Shown in pieces: positions 10,501 to 20,090 of a DNA stretch of 64,000 nt; positions within the stretch are counted from its first letter, which is position 1; every line of letters starts with the position of its first letter. The DNA lies in the NCBI GenBank assembly GCA_963693285.1, contig OY848917.1, positions 33,987,245 to 34,051,244 on the forward strand, in the 5' to 3' direction. The position numbers and the translations under genes are program-made. The notes under the pieces were generated by a model. The model had not been told where the DNA came from, did no database searches, and saw only the letters and a program-made list of their open reading frames with translations. This stretch comes from Xestospongia muta (Eukaryota > Porifera > Demospongiae > Haplosclerida > Petrosiidae).

Positions 10501-11924
10501 ATAAAAATGACTCAGACTGTCTTATTGTTTATCAGAACTGTCCCTTTGATTATTGCAATGATGATACCATTCATTTTAAAGTCACATCACCAAATCGACA
10601 GTGTCTTTACAATCGATCTGGACTACTCTGTGGACAATGTGCTGATGGGCTAAGTCTCATGTTAGGTTCCAATCAATGTGGACAATGTACTAATGACTAC
10701 TTAGCTCTTATTGTTGCATTTGCTGTTGGTGGTCTAGCATTGGTAGCTTTTCTTATTGCTTTAAATCTAACTGTGTCTGTGGGTACAATCAATGGTCTTA
10801 TATTCTATGCTAATGTTGTCAAAATATATGAACCATTTTTCTTTCCTATTGGACCTATTCCAGTTTTTAGTCATTTTATTTCCTGGCTTAATTTAGATCT
10901 GAGTGTTGAGACTTGTTTCTATCATAATTTGAGTTCTTGTCATAAAGCATGGCTACAATTTGTCTTTCCAAGCTATGTGTGGTTTATCCTAATACTTATC
11001 ATAATATTGTCACAATATTCCAGCAAAGTGGTTCGACTTGTAGGAAGACAAGTCATTCCAGTACTAGCCACTATGATCCTTCTTTCTTATACCAAACTGA
11101 TACGAACTGTTTTTCAGATCCTTCATTATACCAATATTCAGTGTCGAGGTGAGAATAATATCATATTACTAAGGTGGTACGTTGATGCTAATGTCCTATA
11201 TCTGACAGGATGTCATCTACCACTGTTACTGTTCTCACTGGCTGTACTCATTTTATTAATTGTTCCATACACCTTCTACCTCCTCACTATACCATTAATT
11301 GAAGGACCTCTATCAAAGTATATGTGCTGCTGGCAAAAGTTGTTAAAATATATGAAACCTTTCTTTGATGCATATGGAGGTCCATATAAGGACAAGTGTC
11401 GTTTTTGGACTGGATTTTTACTACTAGTTCGTGTTGTCTTAGCACTTGTTGTTTCTCTAGATACTGAAGCTACTATAAGTTTAGATGTGTTAACATCTGT
11501 TTTAATTGTAATTATATCAATGTACTTCCTTTTTAGAGGAATATATCGACATTTACCTTTGGCTTGTCTGGAGATGTCTTTTTTTCTGAACCTCATGTTT
11601 ATGGCTTACGTGAATGTACAAAGATGTGTAAAATCAAAGTTAAGTCAAGAGCTAAGTATTGCTATGGTATTAGTATCTTTTATAGTATTTTGTGGGATTA
11701 TCCTCTATCATGTGTGGGATCGTCTGTTGAAGTCTTGCATTCAAAAAATAATTATGAAAGTCAAAAGGTTATACAAGGGACCTGAACCATTTTCTAATTC
11801 AGATGATACAGAAATTCCTTTAATGCCTCCTGGATCCCCTGCTTATATATGTGAAACTAGTTCAGTATCAGTGGTGTCAGTGGTAATGAGACGAGAATCG
11901 TTACTGTTTAATGAAGATGACTAA
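7593..11924 (+). CDS. Large beta-helix-repeat, Cys-rich, polytopic membrane protein (1443 aa)
   Basis: A single uninterrupted frame of 1443 residues. Residues about 16-40 form a hydrophobic signal-like segment ending near GHVTA. Residues about 265-625 hold about 12 tandem repeats of 30 residues with the pattern F.NC.IYNNT...GGGVYI, so each unit carries a GGG turn, a Cys and two N-glycosylation sequons (NC[TI] is mostly NCT, plus NNT). Less regular GGGI units follow to about residue 790. This is the signature of a right-handed parallel beta-helix, resembling chlamydial Pmp-like repeats. Residues about 929-1035 are Cys-rich, including LLCGQCADGLS and NQCGQC. About nine membrane segments follow between residues 1036 and 1376, then a cytoplasmic tail ending in an acidic LLFNEDD. 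I infer a cell-surface protein with a glycosylated solenoid ectodomain; the ligand and function are unknown. The family is not one I can name. A decayed partial copy lies at 2325-3020. Confidence 0.9.
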   Translation: MSTMSSISGSSFGSTPVVSCCHIYYITSVILYIFSGHVTASQYYVSAVPNGVPCPTTNLPCHNLSYYVADYRSYFTDDTIFYFLKGTHTLQGILNISNVSNITLQGLGHIEQGFHETVMQSTSVIMCSDNNRTGIQFTSSRSIAMKLLVIANCTFDTYIYDQKISNSLHLVDIFNVTLEWVSVQNGSGFGLCLVNTFDVVINFSSFSNNGAPEDFGGNAYIYYNGQINSLSKVNIMQSNFTLSLGYTIFSIHDTDIDVVIKHSMFSHNIGGGGILIDSHRNGSIEFRNCIVYNNTGQKYGGGVYIHSNEANGSIKFHNCTIYGNTAQQYGGGVYIDSYEGSGSVMFHDCTIYNNTAQNDEGGGLYIYLDRYGNGSTKFHNCTIHTNNALKFGGGASIDLYGNTSIEFCNCVIYNNTAKYIGGGVSVYSAIYSNGSIEFFNCTVHNNTALQFGGGVTIDFHGNGSIDFCNCVIYNNTGQIYGGGVHIYPDEGSGRIMFYICTIHNNTGQYVGGGVFIYSNRYENGTIKFHDCIIYNNIGGGLYVYSHGKNSIEFSNCIIYNNTGLGYGSGGGVWIDLQGEDSIEFQSCIICNNTAQDVGGGVKIFSYVSGSIKFSNCTIHNNTAYFGSGLYLRGSAPFPSATSFQFTNSSFHFNKVSSRHDVYQCAVALVNIPDVTFDQIEVSNHDTTGLASFNSLITFNKNSIFANNSGIYGGGIALYKSSQLLLKEHTNLSFVNNHASKSGGGIFVSQLLDADIYTNCSFLTIPNHASARLYFVNNTANVSGDVLYGGQINDCRFNDLFHYPQQGGLSAVSSDPIEVCFCVSDKPDCSIPNMNITAMPGIGVNIPLATVGSLNGLTKGVIKLSSPDSSSTVKTDNNRLNATCTNVTLKLSANPDLLNATDIYATLESSIIDPLHDPQAKVIYVTIDSCPRGFPLVNNTCVCKSELNTPSITCDINTHIISRDGNMWIGYKNDSDCLIVYQNCPFDYCNDDTIHFKVTSPNRQCLYNRSGLLCGQCADGLSLMLGSNQCGQCTNDYLALIVAFAVGGLALVAFLIALNLTVSVGTINGLIFYANVVKIYEPFFFPIGPIPVFSHFISWLNLDLSVETCFYHNLSSCHKAWLQFVFPSYVWFILILIIILSQYSSKVVRLVGRQVIPVLATMILLSYTKLIRTVFQILHYTNIQCRGENNIILLRWYVDANVLYLTGCHLPLLLFSLAVLILLIVPYTFYLLTIPLIEGPLSKYMCCWQKLLKYMKPFFDAYGGPYKDKCRFWTGFLLLVRVVLALVVSLDTEATISLDVLTSVLIVIISMYFLFRGIYRHLPLACLEMSFFLNLMFMAYVNVQRCVKSKLSQELSIAMVLVSFIVFCGIILYHVWDRLLKSCIQKIIMKVKRLYKGPEPFSNSDDTEIPLMPPGSPAYICETSSVSVVSVVMRRESLLFNEDD

Positions 11925-14900
11925 CATTGATTCTGACAACATTAGATGATTATATTATGTTCTTTGTCATGTCTAATATATATAGTAGTGTAATAAGAAT
12001 GATTAAAAAACTTGTACAATCTTAACAATTATTATATTTGATTGTTTCATTATTATATTTACTGTGTTGTGTTGTTTATTATAAATTTTGCCCCTTATCA
12101 CAACAAACCATATGACACAAAATAAGTTTACAAGGTGATTAGAGTCAATAACATGTTACATAGTAGTGGAATTGCATTTATTTAGAATATAGTCAGGAAA
12201 TTGCCTTCACTAGTAAAATACAGAGGTAGCTGATATATATTAGATCTTAATTAAGTCAATGTCTATTATTTTGTTGATAGTATTCTTGTCATAGTAAAAG
12301 AGTACTACCATCTTTGAATTAAAGTTCTGAGTGACAATAAATTTAAAACCAAATTGGATCATTATAATATTATTTAAAATAAAGTGAATAGTTTTAGTAC
12401 AAAATCCTGTATTGGAGTAAGTTTGTCAAACAAAAATTGTTTAGATTCATTGACAAAAAAGACGGATGTGTCATTAACAAATTGTTTAATTAACTGCAGT
12501 TTCATAGTTTTGTTTTTATTACTTTTATTATATACCATTTTTATGTTCAAATGAAAACAACAAGGATCCACAAATTGTACCATAACTTTAAAAGTCTGAA
12601 GAACATGACAATGCATCCACTTATGTTGAATGTAAAACATATGTTTGATACAATCTTCAACAAAAAATTAATAAGAGGGTGTCTGATAAAACAACACTTT
12701 CATTATCTAAACTTGCTTTCAAAGAATCCTGCATATGTGAGCAAAGTGATATTCTATGTTATGTGTATACATTTAATAATCTTTATAGTATAACTAACAC
12801 TATACAAAAATAAATTATATTAATGGCCAAAAATTTTAACTGTCAACCAGCTGTCTCCTTTATTGTCATAACAGTAAAACTGAAGTCAATTACATTATCA
12901 ATATAGTTTAAAATAAATAAACAGTCTTAGAAAAAGAACAGATGGTACAAGTAACCTGTGTTATTGGCCGAGAGTAAGAGAGCTACTTTTAAACAGCAAT
13001 AGAGGAGATTGTGTATTGGGAATGGACCTGATTAGAAATAAAGTAAATGTATTGCTCTGTTCATTGTCTGAATTCTCATTTATGTGTGCAACAACTAATT
13101 CTAAACTCAAGGAGATAATTAAAGATAATATGAGATTAATTGAAAAAAATGTATAACACAAATGTCAGAAAGTGGTCCTGAAAGAGTGCCCATTAACCAT
13201 TAACAGCAATCATTACAAATGTTTAAATGTACACAATTTATATTACACTTATGTAATCATATCCATGAAACTGCTGTAATATTTTGTCAGGTACAAATTA
13301 AGTAGGTAAAGAATGGTAAAACAGGTAATTTTTAAGTTATTCATCTATCTGTCTAAACAGCAAGGTTTCTGTTTAGTTCAAATCATCTGTTAATTTTCTT
13401 GAACTAAATAACTGCTCACTTTCCCAATGCTGATAACAATTAGTCAGTCTGGACACAATTAAGCATATTAACATTTATGTGTCGAATATAATGAATCATT
13501 ACTTAACAGACTACCCTTCATTACCATCAAAGGACAAAACTCTACATTTATAGTGTAATCAATCTTACCTATCAAATCTCCACATCCTAGATTATGTGCC
13601 ACTACACTGCTTTGGCATAATAAACAAAGAGACTAAGAGTCTTCTAACCTTAATATTATGGAATTTTTGAACATGCACCTATACTCACAATGTCAGTGTG
13701 CTGTTGCAATACCACGCTGTGTTTGCTCTATTTTCATAATTTAACGGTTTATATGACTCCTCTTTAAAGTATTTCATTGCTTCTCGAACCCTAGACTTTA
13801 TATGATCATTTTTTATTAACATTTTGATACCTTTTCTTTATACCTAATGATTGCATCCTTCTTTTCTCTGTCTGGATTGTCTTTAAATGATTTGCTAAAC
13901 AACACTCAATTGCTATTTTAAAAACCAAGGAACTTTTAACATATTATTTATGGTGAAAGGGAATCAAGCTGTCATGTTATTCAGCCTCAAGATATTCCAT
14001 TGCAATCTGCAAGATATCTATAAAATAAAAACTATTTCCATGACAACTGTAACAAGAGCAAAGTTTTATTGATGGTTTGAGGGAGCCTATGGGTTAAACC
14101 CACTCACACCAAAAAATGTCTTCTCAAAGTTGATATCTACTGATCAATATGTCTTACTAATCCAGTATTAAGATGTGGTAGTCACATTAGTATTTACTTT
14201 CTCCAACTCAGCAGTAATTAGGCAAAGTATCAATGGTTTCACTCCTTGTACTGCTTGTACAAGTGAGTTAATTTGGCAATGTACATGTACATTACTTACT
14301 TATTAGATAATCCATTCTTCCACTTATTCATTCATTCATCCAATATGTCCGATATTTATTATTGTTTAACCTCGATTGTTTATCTTCAATATAGTGATTA
14401 TGATAATATTATAATATCATATCTTTGTGGAAGCAATATTGTGAGCTATGATATGAATCATAATAAAAGTATGGAAATATAATCTATACGTACATCTTCA
14501 TAACACTTTGCATAGCTAGCGTATAAATTAACTTATGCATGCTTGTTGTCAGTACATCTAATTTGCATACTCATTATAAACATTTTACATGGATTTGCTA
14601 AAGTGTACACATTATAGTTAGTATCTAAGGCGCTAGGGTTTAGACTACTGTTTATGATGAAGTGTCATAATATGGTTTGTAATTTAATCATGGTAGATAT
14701 AAAACCAGTACCTTTAATAATGCTAAATCAATCAATCATTAATAAAAGATATACTGTGTTCATTCAAGTTACATATGTTAGCATGAAAAGAGTGAGGATC
14801 AACCTTTGTACATCAAGGACATTATTACTTTAGAGTCACTCCATGTTAATATAAGTTATGACAAAGAGTTATCACTTTATATGACAGACTTACAACAGAT

Positions 14901-16500
14901 ATACTTCTAAATATTCTACTGTTATATGTTATACTGCTGTAGTAGGAGAACTTTATTGATAATACTTACACTTTAAAATAATATTTAATTGTCACGGCTT
15001 CCTTTGCTGTGGTTGGTCTGTGAGTAGATCTATCTAGTTTGTTAGTAGATGTGACCATCCTATAACTTAATAGTCTTAAATGACAGACTGAGTGATTAAA
15101 GGAGATGAGTAGATGGATGGAGACAATGATTATATTGACTAGTAGTGAGTGATTTCTAAGAATCAGATATTTGGACTGGTTTACCAAGATGGTATTATAA
15201 CACATTAATAATGACTTGTCTATATTCATCACATGTAGTAAGAGAGTGTAGTTTGGTATAGTATCTTAGTGTAACAGCAATGAAACATTATTGATGCATC
15301 AAAATTTAGTGGCTGGGATGACTTGAAAACCTTTATCATGTTTGCTTGTACTAACAAGTTACAATAGACTAAATCCTTTACTACTAGCTTGATCACTGTC
15401 AGTAACAGAGTTATTGCAAAGTAGAAATGTTATATACATTCACTATGATATTATGATGCAACATAAACTTCTAAGAACCAGGTAAGAGTATCTACCCTAT
15501 AATCAGAGAAGTTTTTTTCGAACCTTACAGTACAGTTATGAATTTTATACGCTGTCAACTCTCATTCTCTTTTTCTATTCCACCATCCATTGCCTAAGAG
15601 GGGATCTTGCTCATTTGCACCCTCTGAAACACCAATCAATGACATAGACATGCAGGGCTATCTCGGATGGACATTTAACATTTCTATGAATATTAAATTA
15701 ACTTTAAAAAGAATTTCTATATAAATATCTGTATAAATTTTAATAGATTTCCTGAAAAAAAAAGAAAAAAATGAAATCAAAAATAGAATTAAATGTGTAC
15801 GCCAACGCATTCCGTATATTAATTGTTTCATCACCGAGCACATGTTTCTTATTTTTTGTTAAGGAGTGTGGAAAATCCTCTACGATCTACTTTGTTCGAG
15901 AGTTGCAACTGTTAATTCTATATAAAATCAGTTGAATAAACGTTTTAGTTTATTTTAGTGACTACTCCAGGGTAAATAAGGAGAAAAGAACGGAGCAGTG
16001 GTTAGGTGGAAGATTGCTCTAAATCTCTGAAGTCTCTTCTGTCATTTGTACTACTGTTGGACGAGATCAGGCATCATTCTTGTATAACTTACTTTGGGCA
16101 GTGTTCTTTAATTCTGTCACACAAGAATATTGTTTTCTAGTGTCTAGATCATTTGGTTAGAAACCATGGTTTAGTTAGTATTTCAAATGTCGTAGCTATT
16201 GAACATGACTGTGTCTTCGGGGCAACTTTACCTGTAGTAATGCTAGAAAGAGTTTATCGGAAAAGGAAAAAATGCTACAAATGTTAATCAAGAATCACGT
16301 AAAAGGATATAAACTCTATTTACAGTACCCAGTGTAGACGTGACATATACAATTGACATCATGTCATGTATTCATGGGAAACTATTGAGAAAGCTGTCAA
16401 GGATATGGTGAAGTGTTTTCAGAAACATGGTTGGAGAAACTCGACCAGTTGTGCATTGCCACAACTATTTTTTCAAGTCATATGTAAAAACCTTCAAACC
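11925..16500. other. Long AT-rich intergenic region, no gene seen
   Basis: No frame shows a family motif or sustained coding character. The first 90 bases match the 3' flank of the pseudogene at 2930-3015. A short stretch near 15915-15960 (TATATAAAATCAG followed by AATAAA) resembles the promoter and polyadenylation part of an LTR, but no partner repeat was found. Confidence 0.4.
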
Positions 16501-16509
16501 ATTGATCTT

Positions 16510-16830
16510 GCACATCACGAGCTTCCCAAAAAATCTATCTTATATTTACGTGTTCAACATTTTTCTTCCATTCAACGGTTGTTATCTTCTTAAATCCTTC
16601 CGTCAAGATTTTAACAGCAGTTAGGGTAAACCTTGTATTGGGTTCCTTGAGGTAACGTTTCACATGACACCTGCACAGCTTAATTGGGTAGAGTTCATGC
16701 TCATTATTTGGAATGTGCACAACCTAATGGCTTGCTTCTACCTTGGTTGGTTCATCAACTGCATACTTTGGATAGAGCTGATTGGTATCGAAAAAATTTC
16801 TCTCGGTATTGCATATGATATAAAATCGTG
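16510..16830 (-). pseudogene. IS630-like transposase relic, copy 2, C-terminal part
   Basis: Reading the minus strand gives a C-terminal segment typical of DDE_3-type transposases: YAVDE..K.EA.H near 16800, the region of the final catalytic Glu near 16670-16700, and NTRFTLTAVKILTEGFKKIT followed by EWKKNVEHV near 16560-16640. In the catalytic block the expected ELNPIEL reads ELYPIKL, so the Glu appears replaced by Lys. A stop interrupts the frame near 16730. It continues the N-terminal part at 17505-18070 after a gap filled by a BED zinc-finger ORF. Confidence 0.7.
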
Positions 16831-16989
16831 GTTCAACTAAATACTTTTTAAAATAAGGAAGTATCAAAACCAAACAAAAAGAATACAAACTTAAATTTAA
16901 TAACCAATTGAATCCAGCTAACTAAATAGCTATAAGATCAATTTAATCCACATTCTTTGAAGAAACATCACATTCTCTGGCTTAACTTT

Positions 16990-17394
16990 TTAGGTCGAAT
17001 GACTGACTGTGGAATTGTTAGCTGACCAGCTAGCAGAATTGTTTTGTTTACATTTACTTTTGGGCTTCTTTGCTTTGACACTGACATTATTGTACTCTTC
17101 GGGATGGCGCTTGTGTAAATGGCTCAATAAGTTTCTTGTATTTCCTCTCTTCTCTGTAACACAACTTAAGCAAAGCTTACACATGGGAGCATCATTATTT
17201 GGCTGTTCATTGGAATCTGGAACAAATACAAAATATCTCCATACCTGCGAAGTAGTTTTCTTTTGAATAAGTAGCTGTGAAGATCCATCAGAAAGATCGC
17301 ATACTGTTACTGTACAACAATCAGTCTCATAATCACACACTGCTTCAGTGAGTTCAGTCATTGAAAGCTCATCCATTGTTTTGTGAAGGAACAT
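16990..17394 (-). CDS. BED-type zinc-finger protein or exon (hAT-related)
   Basis: An open frame of 134 residues. Residues about 48-98 form a BED-type finger: SQVWRYF with an aromatic start, CKLC (C-x2-C), then HLHKRH (H-x4-H) and EEY. A Lys-rich segment KAKKPKSKCK follows, then a Ser/Asn tail. Such fingers are usually the first exon of hAT transposases (ZBED1-like) and bind the element ends, but no hAT catalytic region follows here. It sits inside the broken IS630-like relic, so it is probably part of a later insertion. Whether it is still expressed is unknown. Confidence 0.65.
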   Translation of the reverse strand: MFLHKTMDELSMTELTEAVCDYETDCCTVTVCDLSDGSSQLLIQKKTTSQVWRYFVFVPDSNEQPNNDAPMCKLCLSCVTEKRGNTRNLLSHLHKRHPEEYNNVSVKAKKPKSKCKQNNSASWSANNSTVSHST

Positions 17395-17504
17395 GTGCTA
17401 AGCTTAATCAAATTTATCATTGAATAGTATTTTATAAAATTAAAAACAATGGGGTATATTTATTATTAAACCGCAGTTTGATCACTATATCAGGATATCA
17501 CTCT

Positions 17505-18070
17505 GCTTTAACTTGGAGATTGCTTAAATGGATCAATGCTAAGTTTGTGTTTAAGTTTGCATTTAAGACCACATTGAGAATATTCAATACCATGCACTGG
17601 TAACCAGTCTTGCATCTTTGCTTTTCTTGTATTGTGTGTTCGTATTGCTTCTAAACACTGGCTGTGATAGGATGCATTGTCCATTACTATCATACTTTTG
17701 GTGGTATTTTTGGCAATACCTTATCATGGAAGCATTTCTTAAAATCAGTAGCACTCATCTATCTCATCGTGATAATCGCCAGTTACCTTTTTGCTCTGAA
17801 ACACTAATCTGTGCTATCAACCCACCCATTATTTTTTCCAGCATGCACATTTATCAAACAACTTCCCTTTCCTGAAGGTGTGCCTAAACCATACTTTTCC
17901 ATCTCTTACCTTATCCTCTGGCTCAACCCACATTCTCTCTTTTACAATATTGTATTGGCTCATATCTCATCTGAATACACAACAGGTCTTCTCTCACTTT
18001 CGTTTGTTCTCAATCTTTGTAAAAATTGCTGTCAATGCAAAGCAATTCTTGGCTATTTATATATAGTGGT
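17505..18070 (-). pseudogene. IS630-like transposase relic, copy 2, N-terminal and central part
   Basis: On the minus strand, TPSGKGSCLINVHAG (near 17850) and GWV precede a short spacer, then DFKKCFHDKVLPKIPPKSMI and VMDNASYHSQ with the second catalytic Asp (17640-17700), then a WLPVHGIEYS segment (near 17590). Several stops and frameshifts occur. The reading order then breaks at about 17505 and resumes at about 16830, which fits an insertion of roughly 650 bp carrying the BED-finger ORF. Confidence 0.75.
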
Positions 18071-18469
18071 AATCATTAACCTTTTTATATTGAAATCCAA
18101 TATTTTTGATAAACTCCCAAAGATAAATTTGCTTACTTTCAAAATATCCCTTTAATTTTATAGCTCTCAGTAGCTTGTCTAATGTGGGATACTCCTTCAT
18201 TATAAAAAAAACATGAACACATCAAATGGCATCAATTGAAACATCTACAGTTACTCACTGCCTACTTTTTGAATAAAACTTTGGGGAAGGAAATGATTGT
18301 AGCTTTTATATTGTGCCAGTACTCAGTGAATGTTTGAGTATCACTAGGTATTTATTAACAACAAAATAGTATGACATAGTACAGTAATAACTAGTTATAG
18401 TGGTGGTATCCAGTATAGTCACAAAATAATATAATAATAACTATAGTACAGAAGATAGGAAAAAGAAAA
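18071..18469. other. Intergenic DNA
   Basis: Nothing recognised; short AT-rich sequence between the IS630-like relic and the LINE-like remnant. Confidence 0.3.
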
Positions 18470-18568
18470 GGAAGGTGTCAATGACCCACTCTCCCTTCGG
18501 AGAGGGCCCGATCCAATGAATTGAGATTAGAAAAAATGGGTTTGCGATATAATGAAGGAGCTCCTCGT
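18470..18568 (-). pseudogene. LINE-like C-terminal remnant, 3' piece beyond the hAT insertion
   Basis: The minus-strand frame reads APSLYRKPIFSNLNSLDRAL and soon ends. It matches the continuation of the coding remnant at 24435-24950, from which it is separated by the hAT element. The 8-bp duplicated target lies at the break, and the frame is the same on both sides. Confidence 0.6.
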
Positions 18569-18631
18569 CAGTGGCGTAGCTAGTGATGTGTGATTGGTAG
18601 GGCAAGGAGGGTGATTGGTGTGCGAAGCATG

Positions 18632-18889
18632 TGTAATGCAACGACTGTACCAACAGAGAGTTCCGTGTTCTCAACTTTGACTTAACACACACACAAAGCA
18701 CATAGCAAAATACAGAACTTAAATAAAGTTTACAAACAAAGAACAATATAAAAGAACAATAAACAAGAGCAAGGTAATCAAACAACAAAGAAGTATAGAC
18801 TAAATATGATAAGGTCTAATTAGCACATTAACACTAATTAACAGGTCAGTCTATAAACAAAGGTAAGGTCTTAAGTCAACTGCATTACA
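18632..18889 (-). repeat. Ty3/gypsy 1 LTR (3' LTR on the minus strand)
   Basis: 258 bp, nearly identical to 23338-23603. It lacks 8 bp present in the partner at the position after GGTCAGTCT. A TATAAAAG-type motif lies in the shared AATATAAAAGAAC region. Confidence 0.95.
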
Positions 18890-18905
18890 TTACCCCCTCC
18901 TTTGA
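18890..18905 (-). other. Polypurine tract of Ty3/gypsy 1
   Basis: Read on the minus strand, AAAGGAGGGGGTAA lies directly before the 3' LTR, the expected place for the plus-strand primer tract. Confidence 0.75.
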
Positions 18906-18928
18906 AAGAATAAGTCCCTAATTCTGTA

Positions 18929-19219
18929 TTAATGTGAGATCACAGTACCATAACGATCAGGAGGGTACCTGGTTCTTGTAGGATAGCGTTGTGTAGGTGT
19001 TTCAGTGTGGTCTATGTTATCATCAACCAATTCCAAACAATCACCGATGTTAGATGTCACTGTTGGTTGAATTGACTTGTCAGGTCTACCCATGATGTCT
19101 GGAAAACAAGTACCAGGACGGCATGGTTTCAGTCTATCAAAATGAACAACCATACGTTTTTTCTTATTATTACGATGTTGAATTCGGTAAGTGACATCAG
19201 ACAATTTCTTGATGATCAT
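18929..19219 (-). pseudogene. Ty3/gypsy 1 integrase C-terminal domain
   Basis: The frame contains YMIIKKL-type GPY/F-module sequence, then VTYRIQHRN and VVHFDRLKPC, followed by a basic, Thr/Arg-rich tail with RYPTRTRYPPDRYG. This is the usual end of a gypsy polyprotein. It is one frame away from the catalytic part of integrase at 19228-20090, so a single-base frameshift near 19235 separates them. Confidence 0.85.
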
Positions 19220-19227
19220 GTATGGTC

Positions 19228-20090
19228 CTAACCATGGATGGTTAATTTCTTGGACCTGCCTTTAGCAACTGCTGGTGAGTATAGCCAAACCAAATCTCCA
19301 TCTGAATATGGCTTCCCATGAATTTTCCGATTGTAATATTCTTTCTGTTTTTCGTGCTGTCCCTTTACCTTCTCTCTAACATGCTGATAGGCTGTAGAGA
19401 TAGTCCTCTGTAATTCAGCAACGTATTCATTTGTTGTAGTCTGTGCTTGCTGGAACCCATACATAAGATCAATTGGTAACTTCGCCTTTCGTCCAAACAT
19501 TAAAAAGAATGGAGAATAGCCTGTAGATGACTGAACACTTGTATTGTAAGCCATACAAACCTTTGGAAGCTGCATTTCCCAATCAAAGGGATGGTCCTTA
19601 GTCGACGTGGCTAGCATATTGAGCAATGTCCGGTTGAAACGCTCCACTAGTCCATCACATTGTGGGTGGTATGGTGTTGTCCTTGTTTTGTGAATGTTAA
19701 GTAACTTGCAAACTTCAGTCAATAGTTCTGACTCAAACTGTCTCCCTTGATCAGAATGCAACTGCTCTGGTGGAGAAAATCGACAAAATAACTCATTCAC
19801 TAGCCTCTCTGCTACTGTTTTAGCTTCCTGGTTGGGAATGGCATAGGCTTCCATCCATTTTGTGAAGTAGTCTCCGGCTACTAATATGTATCTGTTGCCA
19901 CCATCACTTTCTGGTAAAGGGCCAAGTATGTCCACAGCTACTACTTGCATAGGGTATCCAGACTTAATTGTTTGAAGTGGTGCTCGATGCTTCATTCCTG
20001 TAAACTTCCTTGTGGCACAAGTAGGACATGTATTACACCAATCTCTTACATCATTCCAATGACCAGGCCAGTAAAATCTCTCTTTTTAAC
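19228..20090 (-). pseudogene. Ty3/gypsy 1 integrase zinc-binding and catalytic core
   Basis: The zinc-binding part reads FYWPGHWNDV..WC..CPTCA near 20010-20085. The catalytic D,D-35-E core follows: AVDILGPLPE, LHSDQGRQFES and CDGLVERFNR. The frame ends with KKLTIHG and a stop at the frameshift into the C-terminal domain. The zinc-binding region is cut off from the preceding pol frame by the microinversion at 20088-20153. With these lesions the integrase could not be made as one chain. Confidence 0.9.

Noticed and set aside
15915..15965. TATATAAAATCAG plus AATAAA as a solo LTR
   Set aside because: No partner repeat, no TG/CA ends and no target duplication could be found.
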